NCBI RefSeq assembly: GCF_000002985.6
Contig: NC_003280.10
Span: forward strand, 744,001-808,000
From: Caenorhabditis elegans
Taxonomy: Eukaryota > Nematoda > Chromadorea > Rhabditida > Rhabditidae
DNA length: 64,000 nucleotides
Reading direction: 5' to 3'
A program made the translations under genes and the position numbers. The notes below the pieces were generated by a model. That model searched no databases and had not been told where the DNA came from. It was given only the letters and a program-made list of their open reading frames with translations. Of this stretch, positions 24,406 to 35,989 are shown in pieces. Every line of letters begins with the position of its first letter. Position 1 is the stretch's first letter.

Positions 24406-24780
24406 TCATGGTGCATCGACCTAGAGTTATCTGATTTCGGGAGCTCTTAGCTCAGTGAATTTTGAAGCAAATTTAAGTATTGAATTGTAGTTTTTAGCAA
24501 ATTTGCAGAAAGAGTTGGGAAGGTTTCGGTTTTTTAGAATGCAAACTTTTAAAGCCCAGAAAGATTGGTTTTTGCTCATGGTGCATCGACCTAGAGTTTC
24601 CCAATTTCGGTTGATTTTTGAATTATCAAAAAAATAATCCACTACAAAACTATGGAGAAATAATCATTTGAACTTTGTCCAGTTGACAATTTTCCCATTA
24701 AACCAAAAAATGTTAAGTTATGGGATTTTGGAGGTCAGAAATGTATTACAAAACTAATTTTTCTCTCATGGTGCATCGAC
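24406..24780 (-). repeat. CATGGTGCATCGAC repeats, three copies
   Basis: Three minus-sense copies, each preceded by TTTTGCTCATGG or TTCTCTCATGG, sit about 171 and 190 bp apart. Further copies are at 19759 and 39765. Confidence 0.75.
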
Positions 24781-25211
24781 AGGAATCAATCACAGCTTCA
24801 AAAATTTTCATCTCAATGATGAAATTACATCTTTAGAATTTCCTTGTTCCTTTCATTTTTTGTTTCCATTTTTCCTCTATTTCGTCATTGACTAATTGCT
24901 ATTTCCCAACCCACATCGTGTACCTGTCAACAACACGCCACACCACAATTAATAGGGCACCGATGGGGATATTTATTGAGAGCAAATATCGATAGATGAA
25001 GCTCAATATTTTATTTTTTTGAAAGAAAATGATTTTTGTCAAAATTTTTGCTCAAAAAAAGTGCCGCGAAATGTCACTTTGACACGCAAAACCTCAATTC
25101 ATCTCAATTTTTTGTTAGTTTACCAGTTTTATATGCTTTGCTTTTTCTCCCCAATCTTTGAAAATAAAAAAAAAATCGAAAAAAATCTTAAATTTTAAAA
25201 TTGTTCAAAAA

Positions 25212-25290
25212 AGTGCCCATATGGCGCAGTGGGTTTTTGGACAAACTGCCTTTCGCTCACAAGTCCGGGGTTCGATTCCACCAGCGGTGA
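25212..25290 (+). repeat. tRNA-like unit, family B
   Basis: GCCCATATGGCGCAGTGGGT and CCGGGGTTCGATTCCACC. Confidence 0.72.
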
Positions 25291-25458
25291 ATTATTTTTT
25301 GCAAGTTGTGTGGACTATTAGATGTTTAAAATTTTCGCATGAAAATTTTTTAAACTTAGTGTTTTCCACAAAAAACAGCCAAAATTTCTATTATTTAAGG
25401 TTTTTGAGCTCGAAATTTCTCAAAAATTTAACACCCATTTTATCAATTTTCAAAAAAA

Positions 25459-25533
25459 GTGTAGTTTTGGCTCAGATGGGTAGAGGTTTAACCTTGGAGA
25501 AAACGACCGGGGTTCAATCCCCGCTAGGGTAAA
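25459..25533 (+). repeat. tRNA-like unit, family A
   Basis: GTAGTTTTGGCTCAGATGGG and CCGGGGTTCAATCCCCG. Confidence 0.72.
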
Positions 25534-26094
25534 ATCTTTTTTATTTTTATGTTCATTCAATTTTATTTTGCAGGGAACCACAATGAAAATGTTTCCCAGT
25601 GTAGTACATTCATTTTTAATCAAAAATTGATTATTTTCTTCGAGAGCTCTTTTTTTCCGTGCTCGCGGAGCCCACACAACCTAGACTCTCTTTTCTGTTT
25701 CCCATATCCTTTTCAAGTATCATTTTTCCGCCCATAAATTTCAAAAATTATTCATGAGCGAATTGCTCTCACCCGTTTTCAGATAGAACCTTTAAACTTT
25801 GGGTCACATTTTTCTAAACCTCCAGGAAAAAAGTGCTCATTAGTACTCGTCCTATCCAATTTGGAGCATTTTTTTGCTGGTAGCATTGTTGGTTCTGAGC
25901 TACTTACTCATTCCATTCATTTTTTATTTTCCGGCTTTTCCTTTGACGCATGAAAATATGGCGCCGTGGAATTTCTGAAGATTTTTTTTTGGTGTTTTTG
26001 TCTATAAATATTTTGGGTTTTGGGTATTATTCTCTCTATAAGCTTGCTAATATTATAGGTTTTTTAAAAATAATTTTGATACTTTTTCGAAAAA

Positions 26095-26171
26095 GTGTCC
26101 AAGTGGCGCAGTGGATTTTTAGAGAAATCGCCTTCAGCGCCAAGGACCGGGGGTCGAGACCCGGCGCGGCC
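26095..26171 (+). repeat. tRNA-like unit, family B (rightmost copy)
   Basis: GTCCAAGTGGCGCAGTGGAT and CCGGGGGTCGAGACCCGG. No further unit was seen from here to the end of the window. Confidence 0.7.
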
Positions 26172-27000
26172 AAAAATTTTTGTTTTTTGGAAAGCTTAAA
26201 ATTTTTAATACTGTAGATTTTAAAATCAATCCTTGGATACATTTTCTTACAAACTATAGCTGTAAAATCGAATAAAAGTGTTCCAATTTTCAAGGACAAT
26301 CTGAAAATAAATACATATTATTATTATGTTTATTTTTATGAATAGCTCAGAAAATAAGACGACGGAAAAGGAAAAAAAAACTCGCATTCTCCCCCCGCCG
26401 CCGCTTTTCATACATTCGGCCATGTTTTTCCTGCACGTAATCGGACACCTGGGACGCAGAGTTTTTTGTTTTGTTTTTTTTTGGAATTTTTTTCTTTTTC
26501 TGTCTGTAATTTTTTTTTGGTGAGTTTTGTACCTCAAATTTGAATTTTTCAGAAAAAAACACGACAAAAATTGCAATTTTTCCCCCTGCAAGATGTGAGA
26601 AATGAGTTCGCGGGATATTAATCACGAGCACGCCATTTCCTCACTCCACACACTTTTTATTATTGTATACCTGCAGGTAAAGCTTCAATTTTACACCCTT
26701 ATTAGTTAGATTTGGGGCATAGGCTCCGTGAGCCCTGAAGAAATGTGCTCCGCGAGCCAGGATTTTGTATTTGCATAGCAAAGTTATATTTGTAGTCTTT
26801 AAATGTTTAATTTATAAACTCAAAGTTTTAAGTCATTATTTTGACACCCATAGAGCCCATTTTTGAATTTCGGCTCGGCGAGCCCTGATAAGTGTGCTCC
26901 TCAAACAAAAAAATCTGTAGCTAGTCATGATTATACTTATTTCAAAGCTGATTTTCTGAAGAATACGAAAAACTCTGTTCCATCCAACTTTTTTCAGGAA

Positions 27001-28032
27001 ATGGCTTGGATATCAGCACCACTTCTGATCAGTGCCAATGTATTTTTACATGCTTGTATTAGGCAGTTTTCTATTGGTAAGAATATCAAAAATTTACCAT
27101 GAAATAATTTTTTTGAAATTAAAAATTGCACAATTTAATTTGAAATTTGAAAAAAAGAGTTTTTCAACTCAAAAAAAAATCTAATCTTTGAAAACCAATA
27201 AGTTATGAATTTTCAGAATCCCTGGTATTTTCCGGTGTAATTTTCTCATTTTTCCTGCTCTCCGGCGTTGGTATTACTGTAGCTCTCTACGTAGCTCATA
27301 CGGTGGCTCTGAGGCATGTGAAGCCCGGGTATTTTCTACCGTATGCTGTGATGAAAGCGGTTAGGATTGTCACATTGGCTATTGGTGAGTTTTTTTTGAT
27401 TTTTTTCATAAGTTTGTACCTAATAATATTGTCAACTCAAAAGAGCATTTCAGTATCATTCGCAATACTATTCTCACCTACACTTATCAAAACATACTTC
27501 TATGCCAGTATCTACGGACTTTTTGAGACACTCGCCGGAGCAATTGCGTTAGAGGTAAGCCAAAAAAAGTTAAAAATTCTACAAATACAAAATTTAATAG
27601 AGCATCCATAATGTCTATTTTTTTGCAATGTGAAATAAAAATAAAAATCCAAAGATAAAAAATATCAAAAATTCCACTAAATTCAAAAACCATTCTCTAC
27701 CCTGCAAGCTTGTGCTCCGCGAGCAAACTATTAAATTTTTCAAAAACAGGCTTTAAAAAAATCTCAAAAAAGTGTGTGCTCCGCGAGCGAAAATATTCAA
27801 TTTTTTGAAATTAGGCATAACTATACATACTTATTTTAAAGCCTGTAAAGAATAGATTTCAAATAATGTACTAGTTGCTCCGCGAGCTCTAAAACCCAAA
27901 TTCCAGGTAACAATTCGATGTATCCGAGAGACCAAGCGAATCCGAAGTGGTCGACGGCGGCAAACTCGAGCCGACGCAAACCTCCAGCCAAATATCGTAT
28001 CGAAAAGTACTCTAATTCAAGAAAATTGTTAG
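27001..28032 (+). CDS. Small four-helix membrane protein, unknown family
   Basis: Exons 27001-27076, 27217-27384, 27454-27554 and 27907-28032 join in frame (471 bases, 156 residues). The start follows TTTTTTCAGGAA, a likely trans-splice or 5' exon acceptor. Four hydrophobic segments are visible: 'ISAPLLISANVFLHACI' (weak), 'LVFSGVIFSFFLLSGVGI', a segment around 'KAVRIVTLAIVSFAILF', and 'ASIYGLFETLAGAIALE'. The tail is strongly basic (ETKRIRSGRRRQTR), suggesting a cytosolic C-terminus. Two introns fall within helices. I do not recognise the family; it could be a small tetraspan protein. A weak donor near 28010 and an acceptor at 28149 would allow another C-terminus. Confidence 0.72.
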
Positions 28033-28039
28033 AAAATGT

Positions 28040-31000
28040 GTATTTTTTTATTTGGAACTTATTTGAAACGGGTGAACTTGCTCATTGGAAAATTGATATA
28101 AATTTGTTGGTTTTTCAGTTTTTTTAAAATTTTTTCAGATTTTTTTCAGGCTTTATTCTGGTCTCCTGGCGCTTAACTACTAAGAAGCAAAGACCAAGAG
28201 GTAACTGGGAAAAAGAGGGTTTGTAGAGGGATTAGTTGAACTCCGAGCAAGTGTCCTAATGAAGAATTGCCTTGTTTTTGTTACACTGCCTTTAGAAAAT
28301 GTCCTAGATTTACCCTTGAAAATTTTGTAAATTTTTTTATTTAACGAGCTTTGATTGGACTCATAATCAGTTTTTATGTGCTTTTTTTCAAAATTTGTGC
28401 TCCGCGAGCAAAAAGTGCAACTTTTCAAAACCAGTCAAGTTGTAGTTTTTTGGACAGTTTTTTTCATACACTTGTTAATATAACATCCAACTTGCTCGTT
28501 CAACATTTTGTGCTCCGCAAGTTCTGGGCTCCATGAGCACAAAACCAGAATTTTCATACATATGCATGATTAAACTTATTTGAAAGCACAAATTACAAGG
28601 GTTGTGATAAAAGTGATAAAAATTCAAAAAAATTCAAGTTTGGAGCATTTTCAATCTTTTTTATTAGTGCTCCGCGAGCCAAAAATCAACCATTTTAAAA
28701 CTTCTATACCAATGCATGGCTATACATATTTTGAAGCTGTATAAAATATAATTGCAAAATTCAGGTTCAAAACTTTTCTGGAGCATTTATGAGCACAAAA
28801 CAAAACCAAAAAAAAAAACAAAACCCAAAAAAAAACAGAATCCCTTTGTCTTTTCACAACAAAAAAGAAAAAAAGAAAAGGTTCCATTTCAAAAACGAAT
28901 GTTTGTTTACCTCACTTTTCCTCAAATTGATGGGCTCCACGAGCTCCGCGGAGCCCAACTTTACACTCTACCTCTTTTCTGCAAAACACAAAATCATGAA
29001 AGTTTCTGCAATGAAACATAGGTTCTCTGAGCTTTTGAAAGATTTTTTTTTCGAAAACTCAGAGCAAAAAAACCTGAAAACTAGAACAATGAACTTTTTT
29101 TCAAATATCCATATTTGAAGAGTAGTGCCTCTTCAAAGCTCTTCCTCCCCCACTACGGGGTTTTCTCACAATTCCTAAATTTCCCTCCCTTTTTTCGCCA
29201 CTTTTGCTCTTTGCGAGGAGCTCCAAATCGAATTCGCATCTCATTTTTAATGCGAATCCTCCCATGAATTTCTGAGAGTTTCGAAACTTTTTCACCGAAA
29301 CTTTTTACACGGGCTCCGCGAGCATTGTTACTTTTTTGAAGCTCAGACTTTTTTAATTTGTCAGAATTGTTTTGGTACTTTATTTTATGAGTTAATTTGT
29401 TAGAAAAAAATTCTAGAGCTCGCGGAGCCCAAGTTTCTGGAACAAATTTTGCTCCAAAAAGGGATGTATTCGGTTTTATTAAAGTTTTCATAATATTCAG
29501 GCTATCAGCTTTTAAATGAGTGCCAAAATTAAAAAAAAAAGAAGTTTTCTGCTCGCAGAGCCCAGTTTCAGGGCTCACGTAGCAAAATCCGAGGCAAGTT
29601 TAGTGCCAAATTAAAGAAAATTGGCTAGTTAATTCGAACCTACAGGTTAAATCGTTTTTTGAATAAAACCTGCTTGCGGACGATCCTCAATTCGTCCAGA
29701 TTTGGGTTTGTGCTCTGTGAGCCCTGAAAAATAGTGCTCCATGAGCAAAAATCCTCATTTTTTCCGCCACAGGCATGATTATACTCATTTGAAAGCTGAT
29801 AAAATGAAGATTCCAATTTGAGTTACTATAATTGTTAAATATCAGATTTGGAGCATTTTAGAACTGGTTCACACAGCCAACCAAGACAGTAGGTATCAAA
29901 TCAAAGCTCACAACCTCGATTTTTTTTAAATTTAATTTTGAGCCCCAAACGTCTACAGACACTCAGATAGACACTTTTACTTTTTCCTTCTGTTTTCTTT
30001 GAAATTTTTGTTGTCTCTGTATGTGTTTTCAACGAAAAAGCAATAAAATGAAATTTCCGTATGTATTTTTCTCAGCGCCTCCTTTTTTTTTCTTTTTTTG
30101 TCTCAAAAAAAAAGAAGAAACTTATGGAAAAACTCGTAAGCACCCCCACAACCCCTGCTTCAGACGCCTCCCCAAAGGACCACTGGTAGGGGAGCAGATA
30201 CATCTCTCTATGAAGATAAAAAGTGTGAAAATTTGCCGTTGTTTTTATTGTGGTTTTAGATTTGTTACGATTTTCCTTTGTTCTCGGAAAATTCATTTTA
30301 CTTTTTCTTTTTTTGGCGAAAAATTTTTTGTGAAAAATATTTTTAGGATTTAAAGTTCCAGGATATTTTCAAAACTAGCAGAGATTTCGAATTAATATTT
30401 TTTTTTGCAAATTTGCAAATTTGCAAAAAACCTTATATGAGTGTGATTTTGTGCTCCGCAAGCCCTGAAAACCTGGGGCCCCGCGAGCCAATCCAAATTT
30501 TTGTTTTTAAAAATTCAGGCTATTTGAAGTTTAAAAAAGTCGAATAGATAATAGCTTGGATTACCAATTATGAAAAAATTATGAAAAACATAAAGAAAAT
30601 TGTGCTCCGCGAGCATTAAAAAATGTGCTCGCCGAGCAAAATTCGAATTGTTTCTAACCTAATGAAACAGTCGATTATACTAATTTTGAAGCAAAATTCG
30701 AGCTGAGTTCAAAAAATGATACTTATTCAAAAGCCTAATTTAAGTTGAATACAATGAATCAAAAAAAAAAACATTAAAAATTGAGAAAACAAAATTATGA
30801 GAAAAAGGTGTGCTCTGTGAGCTCTGAAAATGTTGCTCCGCAAAAAAAAAATCAGAAAGACTGAAAAGCTGGGTTTGGAGTTTTTCGGATATTGCGCTCC
30901 GCAAGCGAAATTCCAAAAAACTTCAAAACTTAACAATCTATTACCAATTGTTAAATCGCATATAGATTTTGTGCTCCGCGAGCATTTTTCAATATGCTCC

Positions 31001-31360
31001 AGCTGTTCTATACTGAAATGGTTTTGAAGTTTCAAAACTTAAAATAAATAGAAATCGTTCAAAAACTGACCTCGAAAGCTGCAATTTTCCGCCCTCAAAA
31101 ATTTAAATTCCCAAAAAAAATGCAAAAAAAAAATGTTTATTTGGTTATTTATATGATCTTGGTTGTGGTTCCCCTTTCCTCCCCCTCCCCGCTTCCTTCT
31201 CATCTTCCAACTGACATTTTTCTTCTGCTTTTCCCCAATTTCGGAGCATTTTTTGCTCCGTTTCCATCTCTATAACATGTTGATGCTTCTCCTTAGTGAA
31301 AAACAAACTTTTCTCGGTTTTTTCTTGCAAGTTTCGGCAGTTTTTTAGTAGTTTTTCAGT
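28040..31360. other. Spacer rich in GCTCCGCGAGC motifs
   Basis: No coding exon was recognised. The stretch holds many copies and decayed forms of GCTCCGCGAGC, long A/T runs, and AT-rich open frames without splice support. Confidence 0.55.
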
Positions 31361-31366
31361 TCAAAA

Positions 31367-32708
31367 ATGCGTTTTCCACCGATTCTCCTTCCTTTATTCA
31401 CATTGGCTTTTGAAATTCACCCGAAAGAGGAGCTCAGGTGAGTAAAATTCTAAGTTTCTGAGTCTTTCAGCAAAAAAAAATTTAGGAAATGCTTCTCGTG
31501 CTCCGTTTTCACATTTATCAACTCGAAACTTGTATGTGCAAACCCCACATTTTGCCACTCGGATTTTTGCTATTCCTGTGAGTTTTTTCTTCAAAATTTT
31601 GCTTAAAATTTAGAAAAAATATTTATAACTTGAAAAGTTGTGTTTCTGAATTTTTCAGCTCATGTTTGACACCCATATTGACTAACTTAGAGAATTGTGC
31701 TTCGCGAGCCCTGAGAAAAAATTGAAAATATTACCGTTGAAGAGTTCAGCCTTGCTTGGAGCATTTGGAGCAGCTTTTTAGAGAAATAAAATGCAAAATT
31801 TAATGCATATTATTTTTTGTAAAAATTCGATTAGAGACTTTGAATTTTTAGAAAAGTGTGCTCCGCGAGCCGAGAACCAAATTTTCCCATACTTATGTTG
31901 AAGCTGAAAAAATGTAGTCAGCACTTTTGTAGCTCTGTGAGCTCTCACACATTTTTTTAAATCCTTTTTTTATTTAAGAAAAATTCATATTTCAGACCTC
32001 CTCTCTGACGGCCGATCTATGTTCCTATCTGGATGTGCAGAGGATTTTTCAGATTACAGTATACGGTACATTTTTTCAGTTTTTCCCCAAAAACTTCCAA
32101 ATGTGGTTTTTCAGACCTCACGACGACCATCTCCTATGCCATACCCGCGGAGCTGTGGGGCTCTGCGTGTGCTCGAGTACCCAACAGAGCTGTCACGACT
32201 TATGGCCTACAAAAGGATCAATTGGACCAAAAAATATGACTACTCATATCAAATGGGTGGATACGGATGTAAACCAAATCAATGCAATTTCTCATGTAAG
32301 ATTTTTAACCTGAAATATTCTGAAAAATTTTTGCTCGCGGAGCAAACTTAACTGATTGTGAGCCCATGATAGCGAGCCCAAAATATTTTCTACTCAAATT
32401 TAAAAAAAAAACAATTTTGCTCACAGAGCTAGAAAATTGCTCTAAATGTAATTTTTTATTTGATTTTTTATTTCAAACAACAACAATCACTTTCCAATAA
32501 TTCAATATTTTGCTCGCGGAGCACAAAACCCAACCTAGTAAATTCAAATTTTCAGAGAGTTACCGGTTTCTCAGCGGATTACGCCCGCAACCGAGTCGGC
32601 CAAATGCGTGTGGAGCACTTCCCGGAGCAATTTCCCGGCTCCCCAGTATCCTCGGGATCTCGGATTTCTGTAGTTTCAGTATTCCTAGTGTCATTTTTCG
32701 TGTTTTAG
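31367..32708 (+). CDS. Cysteine-rich secreted protein with GPI-like tail
   Basis: Five exons join in frame: 31367-31437, 31486-31577, 31996-32065, 32115-32295 and 32556-32708 (567 bases, 188 residues). A short signal peptide (MRFPPILLPLFTLAFE) is followed by a Cys pattern typical of small worm three-finger-like proteins: 'KCFSCSVF', 'VCANPTFCHSDFCY', 'SGCAEDF', 'LLCHTRGAVGLCVCSS' and 'SCHDLW'. The last residues, 'ISVVSVFLVSFFVF', form a hydrophobic end directly before the stop, as in GPI-anchor signals. Likely a Ly6/three-finger surface protein, by inference from Cys spacing only. AATAAA lies at 32759. The last 100 coding bases and 3' UTR are duplicated at 35.2 kb beyond a tandem array. Confidence 0.75.
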
Positions 32709-32859
32709 AATATTTTTCTGAAAAAAATTACTTTTTTTTTGTAAAACGGGCCTAGTAAATAATAAAATATTGTGTTTTTATTAAAACCAAGTCTCCAAAA
32801 GCATCACAGACAATAACGGAAAATAGGGGCTTCATGTATTTTGATAATTTCAATTTGAT

Positions 32860-35090
32860 AATTTCTGGTATATTTGAACATGCAGAACAATTTTATAAAA
32901 TTAAAAAAAAGCACTTCACATGATTTTCCCATACTTTTGAATTTTTGAAAATAACAGCTTTTGATTAAATTCTACAATTTTTAAAATGAACTTCCGTACA
33001 AGCTTACATACTTTAATTGGTATTTTCTGGTATAGTTAAACATGCTGAACAGTTTTATGAAAAAAAAATCGCTCCATATGATTTTCCGGTACTTTTTAAT
33101 TTTTGAAAATTTCAGCTTTTGGTTAAATTCTGCATTTTTAAAAAATAAACTTCCGTACAAGCTAGCATACATTGTTTGATATTTTCTGGTACAATCGAAC
33201 AAGCTGAACAATTTTATGAAATAAAAAAGATTCGCTCCATATGATTTTCTCGTACTTTTTACTTTTTGAAAATTTCAGCTTTTGATTAAATTCTGCGTTT
33301 TTTAAAAATAAACTTCCGTACAAGCTAGCATACTTTAATTGGTAATTTCTGGTATAGTTAAACATGCTGAACAGTTTTTTGAAATAAAAAAAATTCGCTC
33401 CATATGATTTTCTCGTACTTTTTAATTTTTGAAAATATCAGCTTTTGATTAAATTCTGCATTTTTTTAAATGAACTTCCGTACAAGCTAGCAAACATTGT
33501 TTGGTATTTTATGGTATTTTTTAAGATGCTGAGCAGTTTTTTGAAATAAAAAAGAATGACTTCATATGAATTTCTCGTACTTTTTAATTTTTGAAAGTTT
33601 CAGCTTTTGATTAAATTCTGCATTTTTTTTTAAATAAACTTCCGTACAAGCTAGCAAACATTGTTTGGTATTTTATGGTATTTTTTAACATGCTGAGCAG
33701 TTTTTTGAAATAAAAAAGAATGACTCCATATGATTTTCTCGTACTTTTTACTTTTTGAAAATTTCAGCTTTTGATTAAATTCTGCGTTTTTTAAAAATAA
33801 ACTTCCGTACAAGCTAGCATACTTTAATTGGTAATTTCTGGTATAGTTAAACATGCTGAACAGTTTTTTGAAATAAAAAAAAATCGCTCCATATGATTTT
33901 CTCGTGCTTTTTAATTTTTGAAAATTTCAGCTTTTGATTAAATTCTGCATTTTTTTTTAAATATACTTCCGTACAAGCTAGCAAACATTGTTTGGTATTT
34001 TATGGTATTTTTTAACATGCTGAGCAGTTTTTTGAAATAAAAAAGAATGACTTCATATGAATTTCTCGTACTTTTTAATTTTTGAAAGTTTCAGCTTTTG
34101 ATTAAATTCTGCAATTTTTTTTAATAAACTTCCGTACAAGCTAGCAAACATTGTTTGGTATTTTATGGTATTTTTTAACATGCTGAGCAGTTTTTTGAAA
34201 TAAAAAAGAATGACTCCATATGATTTTCCGGTACTTTTGAATTTTTGAAAATAACAGCTTTTGATTAAATTCTGCGTTTTTTAAAAATAAACTTCCGTAC
34301 AAGCTAGCATACTTTAATTGGTAATTTCTGGTATAGTTAAACATGCTGAACAGTTTTTTGAAATAAAAAAAATTCGCTCCATATGATTTTCTCGTACTTT
34401 TTAATTTTTGAAAATATCAGCTTTTGATTAAATTCTGCATTTTTTTAAATGAACTTCCGTACAAGCTAGCATACTTTAATTGGTATTTTCTGGTATAGTT
34501 AAACACGCTAAACAGTTTTATGAAATAAAAAAAAATCGCTCCATATGATTTTCTCGTGCTTTTTAATTTTTGAAAATTTCAGCTTTTGATTAAATTCTGC
34601 ATTTTTTTAAAAATATACTTCCGTACAAGCTAGCAAACATTGTTTGGTATTTTATGGTATTTTTTAAGATGCTGAGCAGTTTTTTGAAATAAAAAAGAAT
34701 GACTTCATATGAATTTCTCGTACTTTTTAATTTTTGAAAGTTTCAGCTTTTGATTAAATTCTGCATTTTTTTTTAAATAAACTTCCGTACAAGCTAGCAA
34801 ACATTGTTTGGTATTTTATGGTATTTTTTAAGATGCTGAGCAGTTTTTTGAAATAAAAAAGAATGACTTCATATGAATTTCTCGTACTTTTTAATTTTTG
34901 AAAGTTTCAGCTTTTGATTAAATTCTGCATTTTTTTTTAAATAAACTTCCGTACAAGCTAGCAAACATTGTTTGGTATTTTATGGTATTTTTTAACATGC
35001 TGAGCAGTTTTTTGAAATAAAAAAGAATGACTCCATATGATTTTCCGGTACTTTTGAATTTTTGAAAATAACAGCTTTTGGTTAGATTCT
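32860..35090. repeat. Tandem array, ~13 copies of a ~163 bp unit
   Basis: CTTCCGTACAAGCT recurs at about 32992, 33152, 33312, 33475, 33641, 33804, 33968, 34129, 34292, 34455, 34619, 34783 and 34948. Two unit types alternate. Type A continues CATACTTTAATTGG and has a TATAGTTAAACATG segment; type B continues AAACATTGTTTGG and has a TTTTTTAA-ATG segment. The order is A, A-like, A, B, B, A, B, B, A, A, B, B, B. The open frames over it are artefacts of the repeat. Confidence 0.92.
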
Positions 35091-35171
35091 TCTCTCCGGT
35101 TAAATTTTTAAATTTCATCGACTTTGAAATACGATAATCATGCTCAAATTATATTTGAGTTTTAGAATTTG

Positions 35172-35395
35172 AGTTTCCAAATGCGGGTGGAGCACTTCCC
35201 GGTGCAATTTTCCGGCTCCCCAGTATCTTCGGGAGCTCGGATTTCTGTAATTTTAGCATTTCTAGCGTTATTTAGTTTCGTGTTTTAAAATGTTCTTCTG
35301 AAAATTTTATTTTAGTGTTGAACGAGCCTAGTGAATAATAAAATAATGTGTCTTCATTCTAACCGGATCTCAAAACGTATCACAGACAATTAAAA
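35172..35395 (+). pseudogene. Duplicated 3' end of the cysteine-rich surface protein gene
   Basis: From CCAAATGCG onward this copies the last exon and 3' UTR of the gene ending at 32708, including the GPI-like tail codons, the stop and AATAAAAT. It has scattered substitutions and a slightly longer tail before its stop. No upstream exons are present. It marks the right edge of the tandem array. Confidence 0.85.
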
Positions 35396-35935
35396 ACATT
35401 TGCCAGCTCAATTCCCTCATATTTCACATTTTTCTCCAGTTCTTGATCCTCCAAAATCACTGTTCCATCAGTACGGAAAACTGTAATCCACGTGGCAAGA
35501 TATGTGCCTCCGGGCGGATTTTTTGGAATTTCTGAAGTCTTCAAAGCCACAATTACAGTATCATTAGTCCCCGGGACAAACTGAAAAGCACTGAAGCCTT
35601 TTTCGGGATTTAACTTTCCAATTTTTACAACTTTAGTATCACAGAAGCAGTCGGAAGTGGTTAGGAGAAAGTTGGAGCCTGTAACTCTTGACATTTATTT
35701 GAGAAATTCGGTAATTTTTTGTATGAGCTACCTGTTTTGTGAGCGGTTTCCTCTTTATAAGCAGATTTGGACGCATATCTAAGGAGGAAGAACCATTTTT
35801 TGTGGATATCAGACCATTACACTGCCTCGTGAATCATATAGCCCGGGAAGTGTATACCAACTGCTCGGCGGAGCTTCACGTAGTTGTAACCAAGCTCAAA
35901 GTTCAAATATTTAACATCAATAACAATAACAGTTA
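35380..35935 (-). pseudogene. Apyrase (calcium-activated nucleotidase) C-terminal remnant
   Basis: Two exon pieces remain. The upstream piece (about 35730-35935) reads 'GIHFPGYMIHEAV', then an in-frame TAA where the family has Cys before 'WSDIHKKWFF'. After a short intron the downstream piece (35380-35681) reads 'GSNFLLTTSDCFCDTKV', 'FSAFQFVPGTNDTVIVALK' and 'VKYEGIEL', all hallmarks of soluble calcium-activated nucleotidases, which hydrolyse nucleoside di- and triphosphates in the secretory path. The N-terminal half is missing and the stop removes the product, so this is a broken partial copy. A start within the last exon (35694) would give only a small fragment. Confidence 0.82.
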
Positions 35936-35989
35936 AAAATCAAGAAAATATATTATTGTTCAAAGCATCCTCTAGGGTTTTATCAAATA

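Larger units (their letters stand above)
21325..26990. other. Gene-free spacer between divergent genes
   Basis: It separates the start of the EGF/TM gene from the start of the four-helix gene. It contains tRNA-like units, three CATGGTGCATCGAC repeats and an 11-base C run at 21859. A less repetitive block at 24.85-25.0 kb may be regulatory. No convincing exon seen. Confidence 0.5.
25655..32525. repeat. Scattered GCTCCGCGAGC / GCTCGCGGAGC motif
   Basis: Exact copies of this imperfect palindrome (GCTC-CGC-GAGC) were noted near 25660, 26750, 27714, 27779, 27873, 28397, 28669, 29313, 29417, 30602, 30971, 31859, 32332 and 32512, with many near matches. A few more lie near 11800, 11970 and 14933. 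Confidence 0.8.

Noticed and set aside
24950-25010. Hydrophobic minus-strand stretch near 24.95 kb that might be a signal exon for the EGF/TM gene
   Set aside because: No in-frame ATG and no acceptor match to the exon at 21321; judged to be chance.
28752-29118. Lys/Asn-rich plus-strand open frames
   Set aside because: They come from A-rich sequence with no splice signals or motifs.
32860-35090. CRISPR-like array
   Set aside because: Repeats are long, diverged and without unique spacers, in a eukaryotic genome.
32981-35118. Several similar minus-strand open frames with 'YASLYGSLF'-like text
   Set aside because: They repeat with the 163 bp tandem unit and arise from the array, not from genes.
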